The notes: generated by a model not told the origin, from the letters alone. A stretch of DNA of 64,000 nucleotides from Agrobacterium sp. a22-2 (GCF_012276985.1 NZ_JAAXMM010000012.1:124001-188000), one strand, 5' to 3'. Shown: positions 34,716-44,506, numbered from the stretch's first letter. Translations and numbers: made by a program.

Positions 34716-35999
34716 ATGACATGCGTTCGACCCGACACGCTGTGGACGAGAACCGGGGCGGTGGCACCAAATTACAGCGCGACGCCGCTGCCGGCGCGGG
34801 TCGATACGGTGGTGATCGGCGCTGGGTTTGCCGGGCTGACGGCGGCGCGCGAACTGGTGCGGGCAGGGCGGAGCGTCGCGGTGCTGGAAGCCGGCCTGCT
34901 CGGCAGCGGTGCGAGTGCCGTCAATGCCGGCTTCGTCGTGCCGAATTTTGCCAAGGCCGATCCGGCGGCCGTGCGGCGCCGTCTTTCACCGGCCAAGGCG
35001 GAGGCGCTTCTGCACCTGGTTGGAGCGGGTGCCGACAAGGTCTTCTCGATCATCGCCGAGGACGGCATCGATTGCGACGCGGCCCAGACCGGCTGGCTGC
35101 AGCCGGCCTATGGCGCCGAGATGGCGGAGGTGCTGCGCAAGCGTGCTGCGGACTGGGCGGCGATGGGCCGGCCGGTGCGGTTTCTCGATGCGGACGCGGT
35201 GCGCCGCGAAACCGGCATGGCGATCTATTCCGGCGGATTGCTCGACCCATCCGGCGGCACGATCCATCCGCTGAACTATCTCTACGGCCTGGCAGCCTCG
35301 GTCACCAAAGCCGGCGGATCGATCCGCGAAGGGGCACTGGTCGAGACCGTGCGCCGCAGCGGGGCTGGCTGGACGGTTGGCTTTGCTGGCAGCAGCATCG
35401 ACGCCGAGAGTGTTCTGATGTGCACCAACGCGTTTACGGCGGGGGCGGCCGGCCGGATCGGGCGCACGGCGGTGCCGCTGCGCGTCTACCAGATCGCCAC
35501 GAAACCGCTGGCGGCCGAAACGGTGGCGCGCATTTCGCCGCATCGCCTGCCGGTCGGCGACACCCGTTCGAACCTCTTCACCTATCGGCTGGATCGCGAC
35601 AACCGGCTGATCAGCGGCGGCATGGCGATCATACCCCTCGGCGCCTTCGAGCGGGTCGGCAAGGCCGTGGTCGACCGGCTGGCGAGCGAGTTGCAGCTGG
35701 AAACCCATCCGGGCGTCGAGGTCGTGTGGACGGGCGTGGCGGCGATGACGCCGGATTTCCTGCCGCGCATCTATGCGCTGGGCGAAGGATTTTATGGCGG
35801 GATCGGCTGCAACGGCCGCGGCATTGCCATGACCGCGCAGCTTGGCCATGTCCTGGCCCGCATCGCCCTTGGCGATCCGGCGGCAGAGACCGCCATTCCG
35901 CTGGTGCGCCCGCGACGCCTTCCGTTTCACAGCCTCACGCCGCTGGTCGCCTCCGCGGCGCTGGCTGAGGCGCGGTTCCAGGACTGGCGGACGCGGTGA
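34716..35999 (+). CDS. FAD-dependent amine oxidoreductase (DAO family, PuuB-like)
   Basis: 427-residue DAO-family flavoprotein. FAD dinucleotide motif VVIGAGFAGLTAARELVRAG (about 32-51), the GSGASAVNAGFVVPNF stretch (about 62-77) and a C-terminal GFYGGIGCNGRGIAMTAQLGHVLA (about 352-375) match the gamma-glutamylputrescine oxidase / sarcosine-oxidase-like group, which oxidise secondary or primary amines to imines with H2O2 release. Just upstream of an aminotransferase and near a PotABCD-type transporter and amine oxidase, so polyamine or amine catabolism is the likely pathway. Exact substrate inferred only. Confidence 0.85.
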   Translation: MTCVRPDTLWTRTGAVAPNYSATPLPARVDTVVIGAGFAGLTAARELVRAGRSVAVLEAGLLGSGASAVNAGFVVPNFAKADPAAVRRRLSPAKAEALLHLVGAGADKVFSIIAEDGIDCDAAQTGWLQPAYGAEMAEVLRKRAADWAAMGRPVRFLDADAVRRETGMAIYSGGLLDPSGGTIHPLNYLYGLAASVTKAGGSIREGALVETVRRSGAGWTVGFAGSSIDAESVLMCTNAFTAGAAGRIGRTAVPLRVYQIATKPLAAETVARISPHRLPVGDTRSNLFTYRLDRDNRLISGGMAIIPLGAFERVGKAVVDRLASELQLETHPGVEVVWTGVAAMTPDFLPRIYALGEGFYGGIGCNGRGIAMTAQLGHVLARIALGDPAAETAIPLVRPRRLPFHSLTPLVASAALAEARFQDWRTR

Positions 36000-36151
36000 G
36001 CGGATCTGTGCTCATGAGCTGCCCCGTCAGGCCCGGGCAGGCAGTTCCGTCATGGGCGGCTGTCGATGAGGCTAGGAGCGACCTCCTCTTTCTTCGCGTT
36101 CGGGCTCGCTGAGCACGGTTCCGCGACCCCTTTTCCAACAGGACCTTCATC

Positions 36152-37321
36152 ATGACATATCTGGCAAAGCGCATTACCACCGGCTCGAAGAAATCCTTCG
36201 GCATGTATGCCAAGGCCGCGGCGCTGGACGGCCGGGCCGGCGACCTCATCCATATGGAACTGGGCAGCCCGCATGCCGATACGCCGATGGCCATCAAGCA
36301 GGCGACCATCGATGCGCTCTTGGCCGGGCAGGTGCATTATTCGCATTTCCAAGGCTTGCCCCGGCTGCGCGAGGCGCTTGCCGCCAGGCTTCGCGACCGC
36401 AATGGGCTCGACGTCACCGCCTCGCAGATCGTCGTGACCAATGGTCTTACCCATGCCTCCTTCGCCTCCTTCATGGCGCTGCTCGATCCGGGCGACGAAG
36501 TCATCCTGCTCGAGCCCTATTATCCGCAGCATCTGGGCAAGATCGAGCTGGCCGGGGCAAAGCCGGTCTTCGCCAAGCTCGACGCGGCCAACGGCTTCTC
36601 GATCAAGGCCGAGCTGATCGAGGCGAAGATCACGCCAGCCACCAAGATGATCGCGCTGGTCAATCCCTGCAATCCGACCGGACGCGTCTATAGCCGCGAT
36701 GAGCTGCAGATCCTGGCCGATATCGCCATCCGCCACGACCTCGTCGTGGTGTCCGACGAGGTCTACGAGGATATCCTGTTCGACGGTGCGCAGCATATCT
36801 CGATCGCATCGCTGCCGGGCATGCAGGAGCGCACGGTGTCGATGTTCGCGTTTACCAAGAGTTTTGCCATGGATGGCTGGCGGCTCGGTTATCTAGCCGC
36901 CCCCGCCGAGATGATCGACGGCATCCTGAAGATCACCGCCAATGACGTCACCCATGTCAACACCTTTATCCAGGCGGGTGCCTATGCGGCCGTCACCGGG
37001 CCGGCCGAAACGCTGGCGGAGCTCGTGCAGGAAGACAAGGTGAAGCGCGACATCGTGGTGACGCGGCTGAACCAGATGTCGGGCGTGACCTGCGACTGGC
37101 CGGAGGGCACGATCTACGCCTTCCCGAAGATCAGCGGCCTGGGGTTCACTTCGCAGGAACTGGCGGAAACGCTCATGGAAAAGACCGGCGTCGTGGTCGA
37201 GGCGGGCAGCTTTTACGGGGCGGCCGGCGAGGGGCATTTGCGGGTATGTTTCGGTTCGCAATCGACAGAGCGGGTCACCGAAGCGATGGACCGGCTGCAG
37301 CGTTTCTTCGGATCGCTCTGA
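36152..37321 (+). CDS. PLP-dependent aminotransferase class I/II
   Basis: 389-residue fold-type I aminotransferase. Landmarks are VTNGLTHASFA (about 95-105), NPCNPTGRVY (171-180), SDEVYEDI (201-208) and the PLP-binding Lys236 in FTKSFAMDGWRLGY, then a C-terminal Arg region (EGHLRVCFGSQSTERV). Resembles aspartate/aromatic-type aminotransferases. Position after an amine oxidoreductase suggests it processes the product of amine oxidation, or uses an amino donor from it. Probably in one transcript with the oxidoreductase (152-bp gap). Confidence 0.9.
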   Translation: MTYLAKRITTGSKKSFGMYAKAAALDGRAGDLIHMELGSPHADTPMAIKQATIDALLAGQVHYSHFQGLPRLREALAARLRDRNGLDVTASQIVVTNGLTHASFASFMALLDPGDEVILLEPYYPQHLGKIELAGAKPVFAKLDAANGFSIKAELIEAKITPATKMIALVNPCNPTGRVYSRDELQILADIAIRHDLVVVSDEVYEDILFDGAQHISIASLPGMQERTVSMFAFTKSFAMDGWRLGYLAAPAEMIDGILKITANDVTHVNTFIQAGAYAAVTGPAETLAELVQEDKVKRDIVVTRLNQMSGVTCDWPEGTIYAFPKISGLGFTSQELAETLMEKTGVVVEAGSFYGAAGEGHLRVCFGSQSTERVTEAMDRLQRFFGSL

Positions 37322-37379
37322 GCTTTTCAGAGGTCTGGTGGATCAGAGGCTTGGCGGAGAGACCTGTCGCCGCTAACCT

Positions 37380-38069
37380 CTATTCGGTGCACATGTCCTG
37401 CAGCAGTTTCTGGGTGGCGGCGATGTCGTGCACCATCAGCTTGCCGGCGCGCGCCGCGTCATTGGCCCGGAACGCCTCGATCATCTCGTAGTGATAGGTG
37501 GAATAGGGGTGGATGACGCCGGCGCCGAGCTGCTGCTTCACCAGATCGGACAACAGCCGCATATAGGGTCCGAAGCGCAGCCACAGGGTGGCGATGAACT
37601 GCGGCAGGGCCTCGGAGCCGGAGATCTCGTAGATGGCGAAGTGGAATTCCTGGTTCTTGCGCAGCATTGCGTAGACCTGGCCGGTGCGGCCGAGTTCCTC
37701 GTGCTCCTGGGCAAGCTTCAGGCATCGGTCGATATCGGCGGCCGACATGTTCGGCGTGGCCAGTTCCGTTGCCAGTCCTTCGAGCGCGATACGGATCCGG
37801 CAGAGATCGTCCAGCCGCTTGCGCGAGATCGCCGGCACGCGCGCCGATCCGTTGCGGGCGATTTCAACGCCGTTTTCGGCCGCCAGCCGTCTCAGCGCCT
37901 CGCGCACCGGCATATGGCTGGTGCCGAATTCGGCGGCGAGCGAGGAGATCGTCACGACCTGGGAGGGCTCGAAGGTTCCCCACATCAAGGCGTGCCGCAG
38001 CTGTTCGTAGACGCCGTCCTGTACAGTGACGCGCGACGATACTTTCGACAGCCCAGCTTCGGATACCAT
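37380..38069 (-). CDS. GntR family regulator, FCD-type (FadR subfamily)
   Basis: 229-residue GntR regulator. N-terminal winged HTH (about 13-75; GVYEQLRHALMWGTFEPSQ...TSHMPVREALRRLAAENGVE) and C-terminal all-helical FCD ligand-binding domain with the metal-site pattern FHFAIYEISGS (His about 141) and HYEMIEAFRANDAARAGKLMVHDI (His about 192 and 213). Start at 38069 has GGGGAGA six bases upstream. Last gene in the polyamine-type transporter cluster, convergent with the aminotransferase; probably represses these catabolic and transport genes. Confidence 0.88.
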   Translation of the reverse strand: MVSEAGLSKVSSRVTVQDGVYEQLRHALMWGTFEPSQVVTISSLAAEFGTSHMPVREALRRLAAENGVEIARNGSARVPAISRKRLDDLCRIRIALEGLATELATPNMSAADIDRCLKLAQEHEELGRTGQVYAMLRKNQEFHFAIYEISGSEALPQFIATLWLRFGPYMRLLSDLVKQQLGAGVIHPYSTYHYEMIEAFRANDAARAGKLMVHDIAATQKLLQDMCTE

Positions 38070-38191
38070 GGTGTTTCTCCCCATACGACGTACCGTTCCT
38101 TGGTTAAGGTCACGGATGACGGATGGCAAGACTTTGGCTGCGCAGATTGGCCATGACGCTTGAAAGGGGGGCGAAGGCGTCGGTGACGGCT

Positions 38192-38998
38192 TTAGCCGGC
38201 CTTCATTTGGCGCCGCTTCATGAAGGCGGAGATCTGCTGGCCCAGTGCCATCACCACGGCGGCGGCAAGGATGGTCAGGGTGCCGACGGCCGGCACCTGC
38301 GGCGTGTAGCCGGATTGCAGCTTGGCGCTGACCCATTCGGGAATGGTCGAATCGGCGCCGGACGACAGCATGGACAGCGGGAAATTCGCCCAGGACAGCA
38401 GGAAGGCGAAGGTGAAGCCGGAAAAGATGCCCGGAGCCAGCAAGGGCAGGGTGATTTCACGCATCACCTGCCAGCGGCTCGCTCCCAGATCATAGGCGGC
38501 CTCCTCCACCGCCGGATCAAAGGAATAGACCTGGATGGCGATCACCAGCGTGGCGATTGGCGCGATCCAGACCAGATGGGCAAAGACGGTCGCCTGCCAG
38601 GAGGGCGTGATGCCGAGCGCCGTGAACCACAGCAGCAGGGCAAGGCCCAGCACGGCCTGCGGAAAGAGGATGGGCAGCAGAATGATCTTCTGGAACAGAC
38701 GCCGGCCCTTCCAGTCGTAGCGGGCAAAGGCGAGCGCGCCGAAGAAGGCCAGCACTGTCGACAGGCAGGCGACGGCCACGGCAATGATGGTCGAGGTCCA
38801 GAAGAAATCGCGGATCGACAGGGACTGGAAGACTTCAAGATACCATTTGTCGGAATAGTTCGGCACCGGGAAGCTAAAATATTTGGAGCGCGAGAACGAG
38901 GCGAGCGCCATGGTGATCATCGGCAGATACATGAAGAGAATGAGGGCGGCCATGGCGCTGCCATAGGCGATGGTGGCGCGGCGGCTGAAATCGTTCAT
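38192..38998 (-). CDS. ABC transporter permease, PotC-like
   Basis: 268-residue inner-membrane permease with six hydrophobic segments and the binding-protein-dependent EAA motif EEAAYDLGASRWQVMREITLPLLAPGI (about 166-192). Similar to PotC/YdcV of spermidine and putrescine transporters. Third membrane or ATPase component in the operon SBP-PotA-PotB-PotC; 13 bp after the PotB-like gene. Confidence 0.93.
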   Translation of the reverse strand: MNDFSRRATIAYGSAMAALILFMYLPMITMALASFSRSKYFSFPVPNYSDKWYLEVFQSLSIRDFFWTSTIIAVAVACLSTVLAFFGALAFARYDWKGRRLFQKIILLPILFPQAVLGLALLLWFTALGITPSWQATVFAHLVWIAPIATLVIAIQVYSFDPAVEEAAYDLGASRWQVMREITLPLLAPGIFSGFTFAFLLSWANFPLSMLSSGADSTIPEWVSAKLQSGYTPQVPAVGTLTILAAAVVMALGQQISAFMKRRQMKAG

Positions 38999-39011
38999 GG
39001 GCGTGTTCCTC

Positions 39012-39947
39012 TCATCCCTTGCGGCCGAAGATGGCGTCGAGATCGACGCGCTTGAACATGGCCAGTGCCAGCGAGCCGGCCAGCACGATCATCAGCATCG
39101 ACAGGGCCGAGCCTTTCGGCCAGTTCTGCGCAAAGGTGAATTCCTTCTGGATGTCCTGGGCGATCATCACCACGGCCGTGCCGCCGAGCACCTTGGCCTC
39201 GGTGATGGCGCCGGCGGCGAGGATGAAGGTGATCAGCGCGCCGATCATGATGCCGGGCATGGCGAGCGGTATGTCGACTTCCTTCATGACCTGCCAGCGG
39301 CTGGCGCCGAGATCGAAGGCCGCTTCGCGCATCTGGGGCGGAACCATGGAGACGCCGAGGATCATCGGGAAGAGCATCATCGGCAGGTTGATGTAGACGA
39401 GGCCGAACAGCGTGGCGCTGAAAGTGTAGAGCATGGAATCGACCGGGATGCCGAAATAGGTCTGCAGGGTGCCGGAGACGACGCCGCCTTTGACCAGGAA
39501 CAGCATCCAGCCCATCAGCCGCAGATTGTCGGCAACGAATAGGGGAGCGGCGAGGACCAGCGCCAGAATACCGGCCTTGCGGGTAAACACCCGCACCATG
39601 GCGATCGCCAGGGGATAGCAGATCACCAGCAGGATGGCGACGGTGGAGGCGGCCAGCTGCAGGGAAGCGAGAAAGGACAGGTAATAGCTGTCGGCAAAGA
39701 TCGTGCGGAAATTTTCAAGCGTCGGCATCTGCAGGACGGAGAAGGTCTGCGGCGGCATGAAGGCGAAGACGAAGACCAGAGTCAGAGGTCCCAGAAAGCC
39801 CAAAAGCAGCAGAAGGCCGACCGGCAGGGCTGCCAGGAAACCGGGTTTCATCATGCCGCGGCCCAGCCGCACCGGCCAGGGCTCGGCCCGTGAGACCTTG
39901 CGCGGCAGGGCGGCATTGTGGCTGAGCGTTTCGCTTGCATCCGTCAT
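39012..39947 (-). CDS. ABC transporter permease, PotB-like
   Basis: 311-residue permease. After a cytoplasmic N-terminus of about 30 residues there are six or so transmembrane segments and the EAA motif REAAFDLGASRWQVMKEVDIPLAMPGI (about 207-233). PotB/YdcU type. It pairs with the PotC-like protein to form the channel; 30 bp after the ATPase gene. Confidence 0.93.
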   Translation of the reverse strand: MTDASETLSHNAALPRKVSRAEPWPVRLGRGMMKPGFLAALPVGLLLLLGFLGPLTLVFVFAFMPPQTFSVLQMPTLENFRTIFADSYYLSFLASLQLAASTVAILLVICYPLAIAMVRVFTRKAGILALVLAAPLFVADNLRLMGWMLFLVKGGVVSGTLQTYFGIPVDSMLYTFSATLFGLVYINLPMMLFPMILGVSMVPPQMREAAFDLGASRWQVMKEVDIPLAMPGIMIGALITFILAAGAITEAKVLGGTAVVMIAQDIQKEFTFAQNWPKGSALSMLMIVLAGSLALAMFKRVDLDAIFGRKG

Positions 39948-39977
39948 ACGCGACGTCCTTCGTCAATGCTGCTCATA

Positions 39978-41096
39978 TCAATTGGCAAAACGGGCGGTCG
40001 GGAAGATGGTCGAGTCCTTGGCGTCCCAGGCGATCGTCACCCGACCGCCGCGGGCACTTGCCAGTTGCTGTTCGCGCAGTTTCTCGACCAGGAAGACCTG
40101 GGCATCGCCGACACGCACTTGATACTGCACTCGCGATCCCAGCAGATATTCATTGTAGACCACGCCTTCGAGCTTGTTGGCGGCCGGGGAGGCGGGGTCG
40201 TCGAGAAAGCGGATGTCTTCGGGGCGGATGACCAGCGAACCGCCGGCAAAGGCGTCGGCCACCGGCGGCGCGTGATAGGCAGCACCCGTTGCCTGGTCGA
40301 TCACGGTGCCGTCCGGGCCGGGGCCGACGTCGAGAATATTGACCTCGCCCATGAATTCCGAGACGAAGCGGGTCGAGGGATTGCCGTAGATCTCGTTGGG
40401 CGTGCCGATCTGCACGAAGCGGCCCTTGTTCATCACGCCGATGCGGTCCGACATCACCATGGCTTCCTCGAGCGAATGGGTGATGTAGACGAAGGTCTTG
40501 CCGGTCTCGCGATGGATGTCCTTCAGTTCCTTTTCGAGGATCTTGCGCAGCTTGTAGTCGAGCGCCGACAGCGGCTCGTCGAAGAACAGGATTTCGGGAT
40601 CGAAGGCCAGTGCCCGGGCGAGCGCGACGCGCTGGCGCTCGCCGCCGGAGCATTGCAGCACGCCCTTGCCGTAATAGCTGTCCGGCAGGCGCAATTGCGC
40701 CATCAGTTCCAGCGCCCGTTCCTTACGGGCGGCGGCTTTAACGCCACGGATCTTCAAGGGGAATTCGATGTTCTGGCCGACGGTGCGATGGGGAAACAGC
40801 GCCAGGGACTGGAAGACCATGCAGGTTGGGCGCTTGTTGGCCGGCACGTCGTTGATGCGTTCGCCGCGCAAGAGGATATCGCCATTGGTCGGCTTGTCCA
40901 TGCCGACCAGCATGCGCACCATGGTGGTCTTGCCGCTGCCGGACGGGCCGACGATGGTGAAGAACTCGCCCTCGCGGATATCCAGGCTGATGCGGTCGAC
41001 GGCCGGGAATTCGCCGAAGAACTTGTCGACGGCACGCAGCTGGAGAATGGGCAGGGGCGTTGCGGATGCGATGTCGGCGGTGGCTGCTGTCATCAT
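39978..41096 (-). CDS. ABC transporter ATP-binding protein, PotA-like
   Basis: 372-residue ATPase with Walker A GPSGSGKTTMVRML (about 53-66), signature CSGGERQRVALARALAFDP (about 148-166), Walker B EILFFDEPLSALD (about 167-179), H-loop YITHSLEEA, and a C-terminal TOBE-type regulatory domain (GEVNILDVGPGPDGTVI, LVIRPEDIRF). PotA family, energising uptake of spermidine/putrescine-like cations. Separated from the upstream binding-protein gene by a hairpin. Confidence 0.94.
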   Translation of the reverse strand: MMTAATADIASATPLPILQLRAVDKFFGEFPAVDRISLDIREGEFFTIVGPSGSGKTTMVRMLVGMDKPTNGDILLRGERINDVPANKRPTCMVFQSLALFPHRTVGQNIEFPLKIRGVKAAARKERALELMAQLRLPDSYYGKGVLQCSGGERQRVALARALAFDPEILFFDEPLSALDYKLRKILEKELKDIHRETGKTFVYITHSLEEAMVMSDRIGVMNKGRFVQIGTPNEIYGNPSTRFVSEFMGEVNILDVGPGPDGTVIDQATGAAYHAPPVADAFAGGSLVIRPEDIRFLDDPASPAANKLEGVVYNEYLLGSRVQYQVRVGDAQVFLVEKLREQQLASARGGRVTIAWDAKDSTIFPTARFAN

Positions 41097-41134
41097 GCGG
41101 TCCCATCGGTCTGTTGAGCAGGGTCAGAACGGTG

Positions 41135-41159
41135 GGGAGGCCGGGAGCGCCGGCCTCCC
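41135..41159 (-). terminator. Intra-operon hairpin between binding-protein and ATPase genes
   Basis: Perfect 10-bp GC-rich stem (41135-41144 with 41150-41159), 5-base loop, directly after the binding-protein stop and before the PotA-like start. Typical of hairpins that protect the abundant binding-protein mRNA and reduce read-through. Confidence 0.55.
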
Positions 41160-41166
41160 GTCCTTG

Positions 41167-42345
41167 TCAGGCCTTCTCGCGCACGGCGGCTGAGAAGATC
41201 TCGTGCAGCTTGGTGTAGCTCGGGATGATGTCGAAGTCGGCGCATTTGGCCATGTCGGCGGCCAGCGTGTCGTACTGAAAGGCGTCGAGTTCTTCCGTGT
41301 TGAACAGCGCCATGACCTTGGGATCGCCCATCTGGCCGACCGGGTTGTAGGTGCCTTCGGCGAACGAGACGTTCTTGGCGGTTTCCGGGCGGAAACAGTA
41401 TTGCAGAAAATCCTCGGCGCGCGGCGAGAGCTCAGGATTGTTGACCAGCGAGGTCAGTTCCATCCAGCAGACGCCGGCCTTGCCGCCCATTTCCTCCGGT
41501 CCCTTGTTGGGCACGACGCAGCGCAGGTTGGGGTTGCCGTCATAGCGCGCCGCCGAAACCGAATAGACGCTGCCGGGGAAGGAACCTTCGATCGAGCCGT
41601 TGATCATGCCGAGCGCAATGGCGTTCATGTCGTCGGACAGGAAGGCGGCGTTGTTGATCAGCTTGCGCATCACCACTTCGTACTTGGCGATTTCCTCGTC
41701 GGTCATTTCGCGGAACGGGTTGAAACCGGCGGCGATCACCACATGCATGATCACCCAGTCGTCATACATCAGCACGGCATATTTGCCCTTGTAGCTATCC
41801 TGCAGCATCAGGTCGTAGCCCTCGTCTTCAAGGGTGGCGGCCGACACCTTGTCGGTGTTGATCAGCATGCCGGAGGGGCCGTAGCGCTGGATCATGCCGA
41901 GCAGGGAATTGCCGTCGTCGGACATTGCCCAGTGATAGGGCCATTTGAATTCGGGGATCATCATGTCCCAGAGCGGCTCGAACTTGGCCTTGTCCAGCGG
42001 CTTGATCAGGTTTTCCGGATAGAGCTGTCGGCGGCCCCAGGCATTGTTGAGGTTGATGATATCCCAGACCTTGGTGTCGCCGGCGCGCAGCTGGTTGACC
42101 GCTTCCGGGTCGGAGATCAGCCCCTGCGCCTTGACGTTACAGTCGAACTCCTTGCGGAACGGGTCGAGCACCTTGTCGGAATTGTAACCCTCCCAGCAGT
42201 AGATGTTCATTTCCTTTTCGCGCGCAGCCCAGGCGCCGCGCGGCATCATGGCGGCGGCGGCGATGCCGGCCGAAATCGAGACAGTGTCGCGCAGGAAAGC
42301 GCGCCGCGACTGGCTGAAGGATTGCAAGAGGTTTCTACGCTTCAT
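41167..42345 (-). CDS. ABC transporter substrate-binding protein, PotD-like
   Basis: 392-residue periplasmic binding protein. N-terminus has a twin-arginine-like signal (SQSRRAFLRDTVSISAGIAAAAM... with cleavage near AWA). Mature part starts EKEMNIYCWEGYNSDKVLDPFRKEFD, the typical PotD/spermidine-binding opening. Start at 42345 chosen over 42378 for the spaced GAGGG and signal-peptide shape. It follows the copper amine oxidase gene 73 bp away on the same strand with a hairpin between, so the amine is probably imported here or transport is coupled to its oxidation. Confidence 0.9.
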   Translation of the reverse strand: MKRRNLLQSFSQSRRAFLRDTVSISAGIAAAAMMPRGAWAAREKEMNIYCWEGYNSDKVLDPFRKEFDCNVKAQGLISDPEAVNQLRAGDTKVWDIINLNNAWGRRQLYPENLIKPLDKAKFEPLWDMMIPEFKWPYHWAMSDDGNSLLGMIQRYGPSGMLINTDKVSAATLEDEGYDLMLQDSYKGKYAVLMYDDWVIMHVVIAAGFNPFREMTDEEIAKYEVVMRKLINNAAFLSDDMNAIALGMINGSIEGSFPGSVYSVSAARYDGNPNLRCVVPNKGPEEMGGKAGVCWMELTSLVNNPELSPRAEDFLQYCFRPETAKNVSFAEGTYNPVGQMGDPKVMALFNTEELDAFQYDTLAADMAKCADFDIIPSYTKLHEIFSAAVREKA

Positions 42346-42389
42346 GGATGGACCCTCTGGTTGGACATCGACAATCATTGCGAGATAGG

Positions 42390-42416
42390 CGCGTGGCGGG
42401 CAGAGCCCGCCACGCG
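42390..42416 (-). terminator. Hairpin after the amine oxidase gene
   Basis: Perfect 12-bp stem CGCGTGGCGGGC / GCCCGCCACGCG with a 3-base loop, one base beyond the amine oxidase stop codon. No T-run follows, so it may be partial, letting some transcription continue into the transporter genes. Confidence 0.6.
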
Positions 42417-42417
42417 G

Positions 42418-44403
42418 TCAGCTGTGGCAGCAGGCAGCGCCTTGCGTATTGGACTTGCTGGCCTTGTTGGTTTCCGGCGGCAGGTTGATCAGTGGATTGC
42501 CGTTGAAGAAACCGACCGGCATCAGCTTGAAGCCGCACAGCACGCAGGGCTGCACCGGATGGTCCTCGACGCGCGGAATGTGGTGCAGGCCGAAGGAGTG
42601 CCAGACGACGATATCGGTATTGTCGGTCGGCCGATCCTTGGCGGTCCAGGTGGGCAGGCCGTCATTGCCGCTGGAATGGTTCATGTATTCGCCGGCCGGG
42701 AAGCGTTCCTCGGGATCGTAGGGCGTCACCCAGAGATGGTTGTAGATGAAGCCGGCGCGCTTGCCGGACGGGCCTTCCGGTTGGGTATAGGCCTGAATGG
42801 CCGAAGGGGTTTCCAGCTTGTAGGCCGTCGGCTTGCCGACCCAGTTCTTGACATTCGGATTGGTGATCTTCCAGTAGCGCGACTTTTCGAAATCGACCCG
42901 GCGCCGCGCCTTCAACTCGCTGGTGAGCGGTGTCTGCTCGACATAGAAGGCATTGCCCATCGGATTGTCGGGGCCGATCGGCGGGGCTACCGTGTCGCAT
43001 TCGACGACGGTGTTGTCGGGGCCGTCGACCTCCATGTCGAGGCGCATGCAGAAGACGTGCTGGTGGATGTGGCCGACCACGCCGGGAGCGACCTCGGTGC
43101 CGTATTTCTGTTCGGCTCCGGGAATGCAGGCGGCGGTGTTGATGACGCCGGTCGCCTTCATCTCGAATTCGATGGCGCCATCCTGGAACAGATACCAGTA
43201 GCAGCAGTATTCGTAATTGCCGACTGTCGTGATCGAGGAGATGACGAGACGGCGCATGCGGCGGGTCTCGGTGCGCTCCGAGCGGAAGTCGAAGTGCTTC
43301 CAGGCAAGGCCGGCATCCTCTTCATGGATGCAGATGGCGCTCGGGATCAGGCGCGGATTGCCCATCATGTCGGGCAGCACGACGTCCATGTAATGGATAT
43401 GGCCGAGGCAATCGCAGCCGAGCGCTAGGGAATTGACCAGCTTGCCAAAACCGTATTCGCCGCTGTCAAAGACGTTCTTGCGGTAATGCACGCCGTCGGG
43501 ATTGCCGTAAGGAACGACCATTTCGGCCATGGACACCCGGTAGAGGATCGGCCGGCGCAGGCCGTCGACGGTGTAGCCGACCTGCTGCAGGACTAGGCCC
43601 TCGCGGCCGTTGAAGCTGATGCGCACATCCCAGTTGTCCCAGGTCAGCTTGTTGCCTTCGATGGTGAAGCTCGGGCCTTCGCTCTGCACCACGTCCAGCG
43701 GCTTCAAGGGCTTGCGGAAATCGGTGAGCAGGTCGGCATCGTAGTTGATCAGGGTGTCGGGGACCGGAACGAAGGTGCCGGAGGCGGCCGAATGGTCGTC
43801 GACCCGCAGCACTTCCAGCTTGTCGACATCGACCACGACATTCAGCCCCTCGACTGGGTGGGCGTAATAATTGTCGAGATCGGACATACGCAGCCAGACG
43901 AAGGTATGGGCCAGCCGCTTGTTTTCCTCGCCGGGCACGGAGAAATTGCCGGCCGACCAGGGATCGACGCAGACATAGGCCATGTTCTCGATGCCACGGC
44001 GGCGGATGGCCTCCTGGAAGCGCGGATCGGCTTTCGCGACATCCTCGATCATCATGAATTCTTCCGGCGAGATCATCGGCCGGGCGTCGGCGAGGAACTC
44101 GACCTTGGTCACCGTGCCGAGCCCAAGATCCAGCCGGCCGCGCCACACGCCGGTGCCGCCGCGCTTGTGCACGTTGAAGCGGGCCTTGCGCTCGATCGGC
44201 ATGCCCGGAACGAAGGCCCGCACGACGTCCTTGGCCGGCTCCAGCAATTCGATCGTCTCGAACAGGAGGGCAGGGCCGAAATCGAAGTGGGTCCGCAGGA
44301 TCGAGGCGGCCTTGACCAGCTCTTCCGCCGTCAGCGGGTCGAGCGGATGCGCGAAGGCGGGCGAGGCTTGCAGGGACAGGGAAACATTGGGCCTCTCGTT
44401 CAT
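42418..44403 (-). CDS. Copper-containing primary-amine oxidase
   Basis: 661-residue copper/topaquinone amine oxidase that converts primary amines to aldehyde, ammonia and H2O2. The topaquinone precursor is Tyr397 in GNYEYC, the copper ligands are His445 and His447 in GHIHQH plus a third His around 607-608 (WHSFGLHH), and the catalytic-base Asp is probably Asp313 in FDSGEYGFG. No signal peptide is seen, so it is probably cytosolic, like Arthrobacter-type histamine or phenylethylamine oxidases. A palindromic site lies 78 bp upstream of its start. GGAGG precedes the ATG. Substrate (aromatic or polyamine) not decided. Confidence 0.94.
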   Translation of the reverse strand: MNERPNVSLSLQASPAFAHPLDPLTAEELVKAASILRTHFDFGPALLFETIELLEPAKDVVRAFVPGMPIERKARFNVHKRGGTGVWRGRLDLGLGTVTKVEFLADARPMISPEEFMMIEDVAKADPRFQEAIRRRGIENMAYVCVDPWSAGNFSVPGEENKRLAHTFVWLRMSDLDNYYAHPVEGLNVVVDVDKLEVLRVDDHSAASGTFVPVPDTLINYDADLLTDFRKPLKPLDVVQSEGPSFTIEGNKLTWDNWDVRISFNGREGLVLQQVGYTVDGLRRPILYRVSMAEMVVPYGNPDGVHYRKNVFDSGEYGFGKLVNSLALGCDCLGHIHYMDVVLPDMMGNPRLIPSAICIHEEDAGLAWKHFDFRSERTETRRMRRLVISSITTVGNYEYCCYWYLFQDGAIEFEMKATGVINTAACIPGAEQKYGTEVAPGVVGHIHQHVFCMRLDMEVDGPDNTVVECDTVAPPIGPDNPMGNAFYVEQTPLTSELKARRRVDFEKSRYWKITNPNVKNWVGKPTAYKLETPSAIQAYTQPEGPSGKRAGFIYNHLWVTPYDPEERFPAGEYMNHSSGNDGLPTWTAKDRPTDNTDIVVWHSFGLHHIPRVEDHPVQPCVLCGFKLMPVGFFNGNPLINLPPETNKASKSNTQGAACCHS

Positions 44404-44480
44404 GGCCGATCCTCCATTTCAGGTTTTTCACCGTCGACATCCGCAGGCGTCATTCCTGCGCTTCGTCAACTCTTGAAGGT

Positions 44481-44506
44481 CAATATTTGTGCATGCCCAA
44501 ATATTG
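44481..44506. promoter_or_regulatory. 26-bp inverted repeat upstream of the amine oxidase (candidate LuxR-type box)
   Basis: CAATATTTG (44481-44489) and CAAATATTG (44498-44506) are a perfect 9-bp inverted repeat with an 8-bp spacer, in an AT-rich patch. On the minus strand the right-hand half runs into TTGACC, a possible -35. The same half-site CAAATATTG is found upstream of the adjacent luxR-type gene (45386-45394). Likely operator of that regulator. Confidence 0.6.

Noticed and set aside
41203..43428. 741-residue open frame opposite the amine oxidase and the binding-protein gene
   Set aside because: Runs antisense across two well-identified genes; His/Gly/Val-rich shadow frame.
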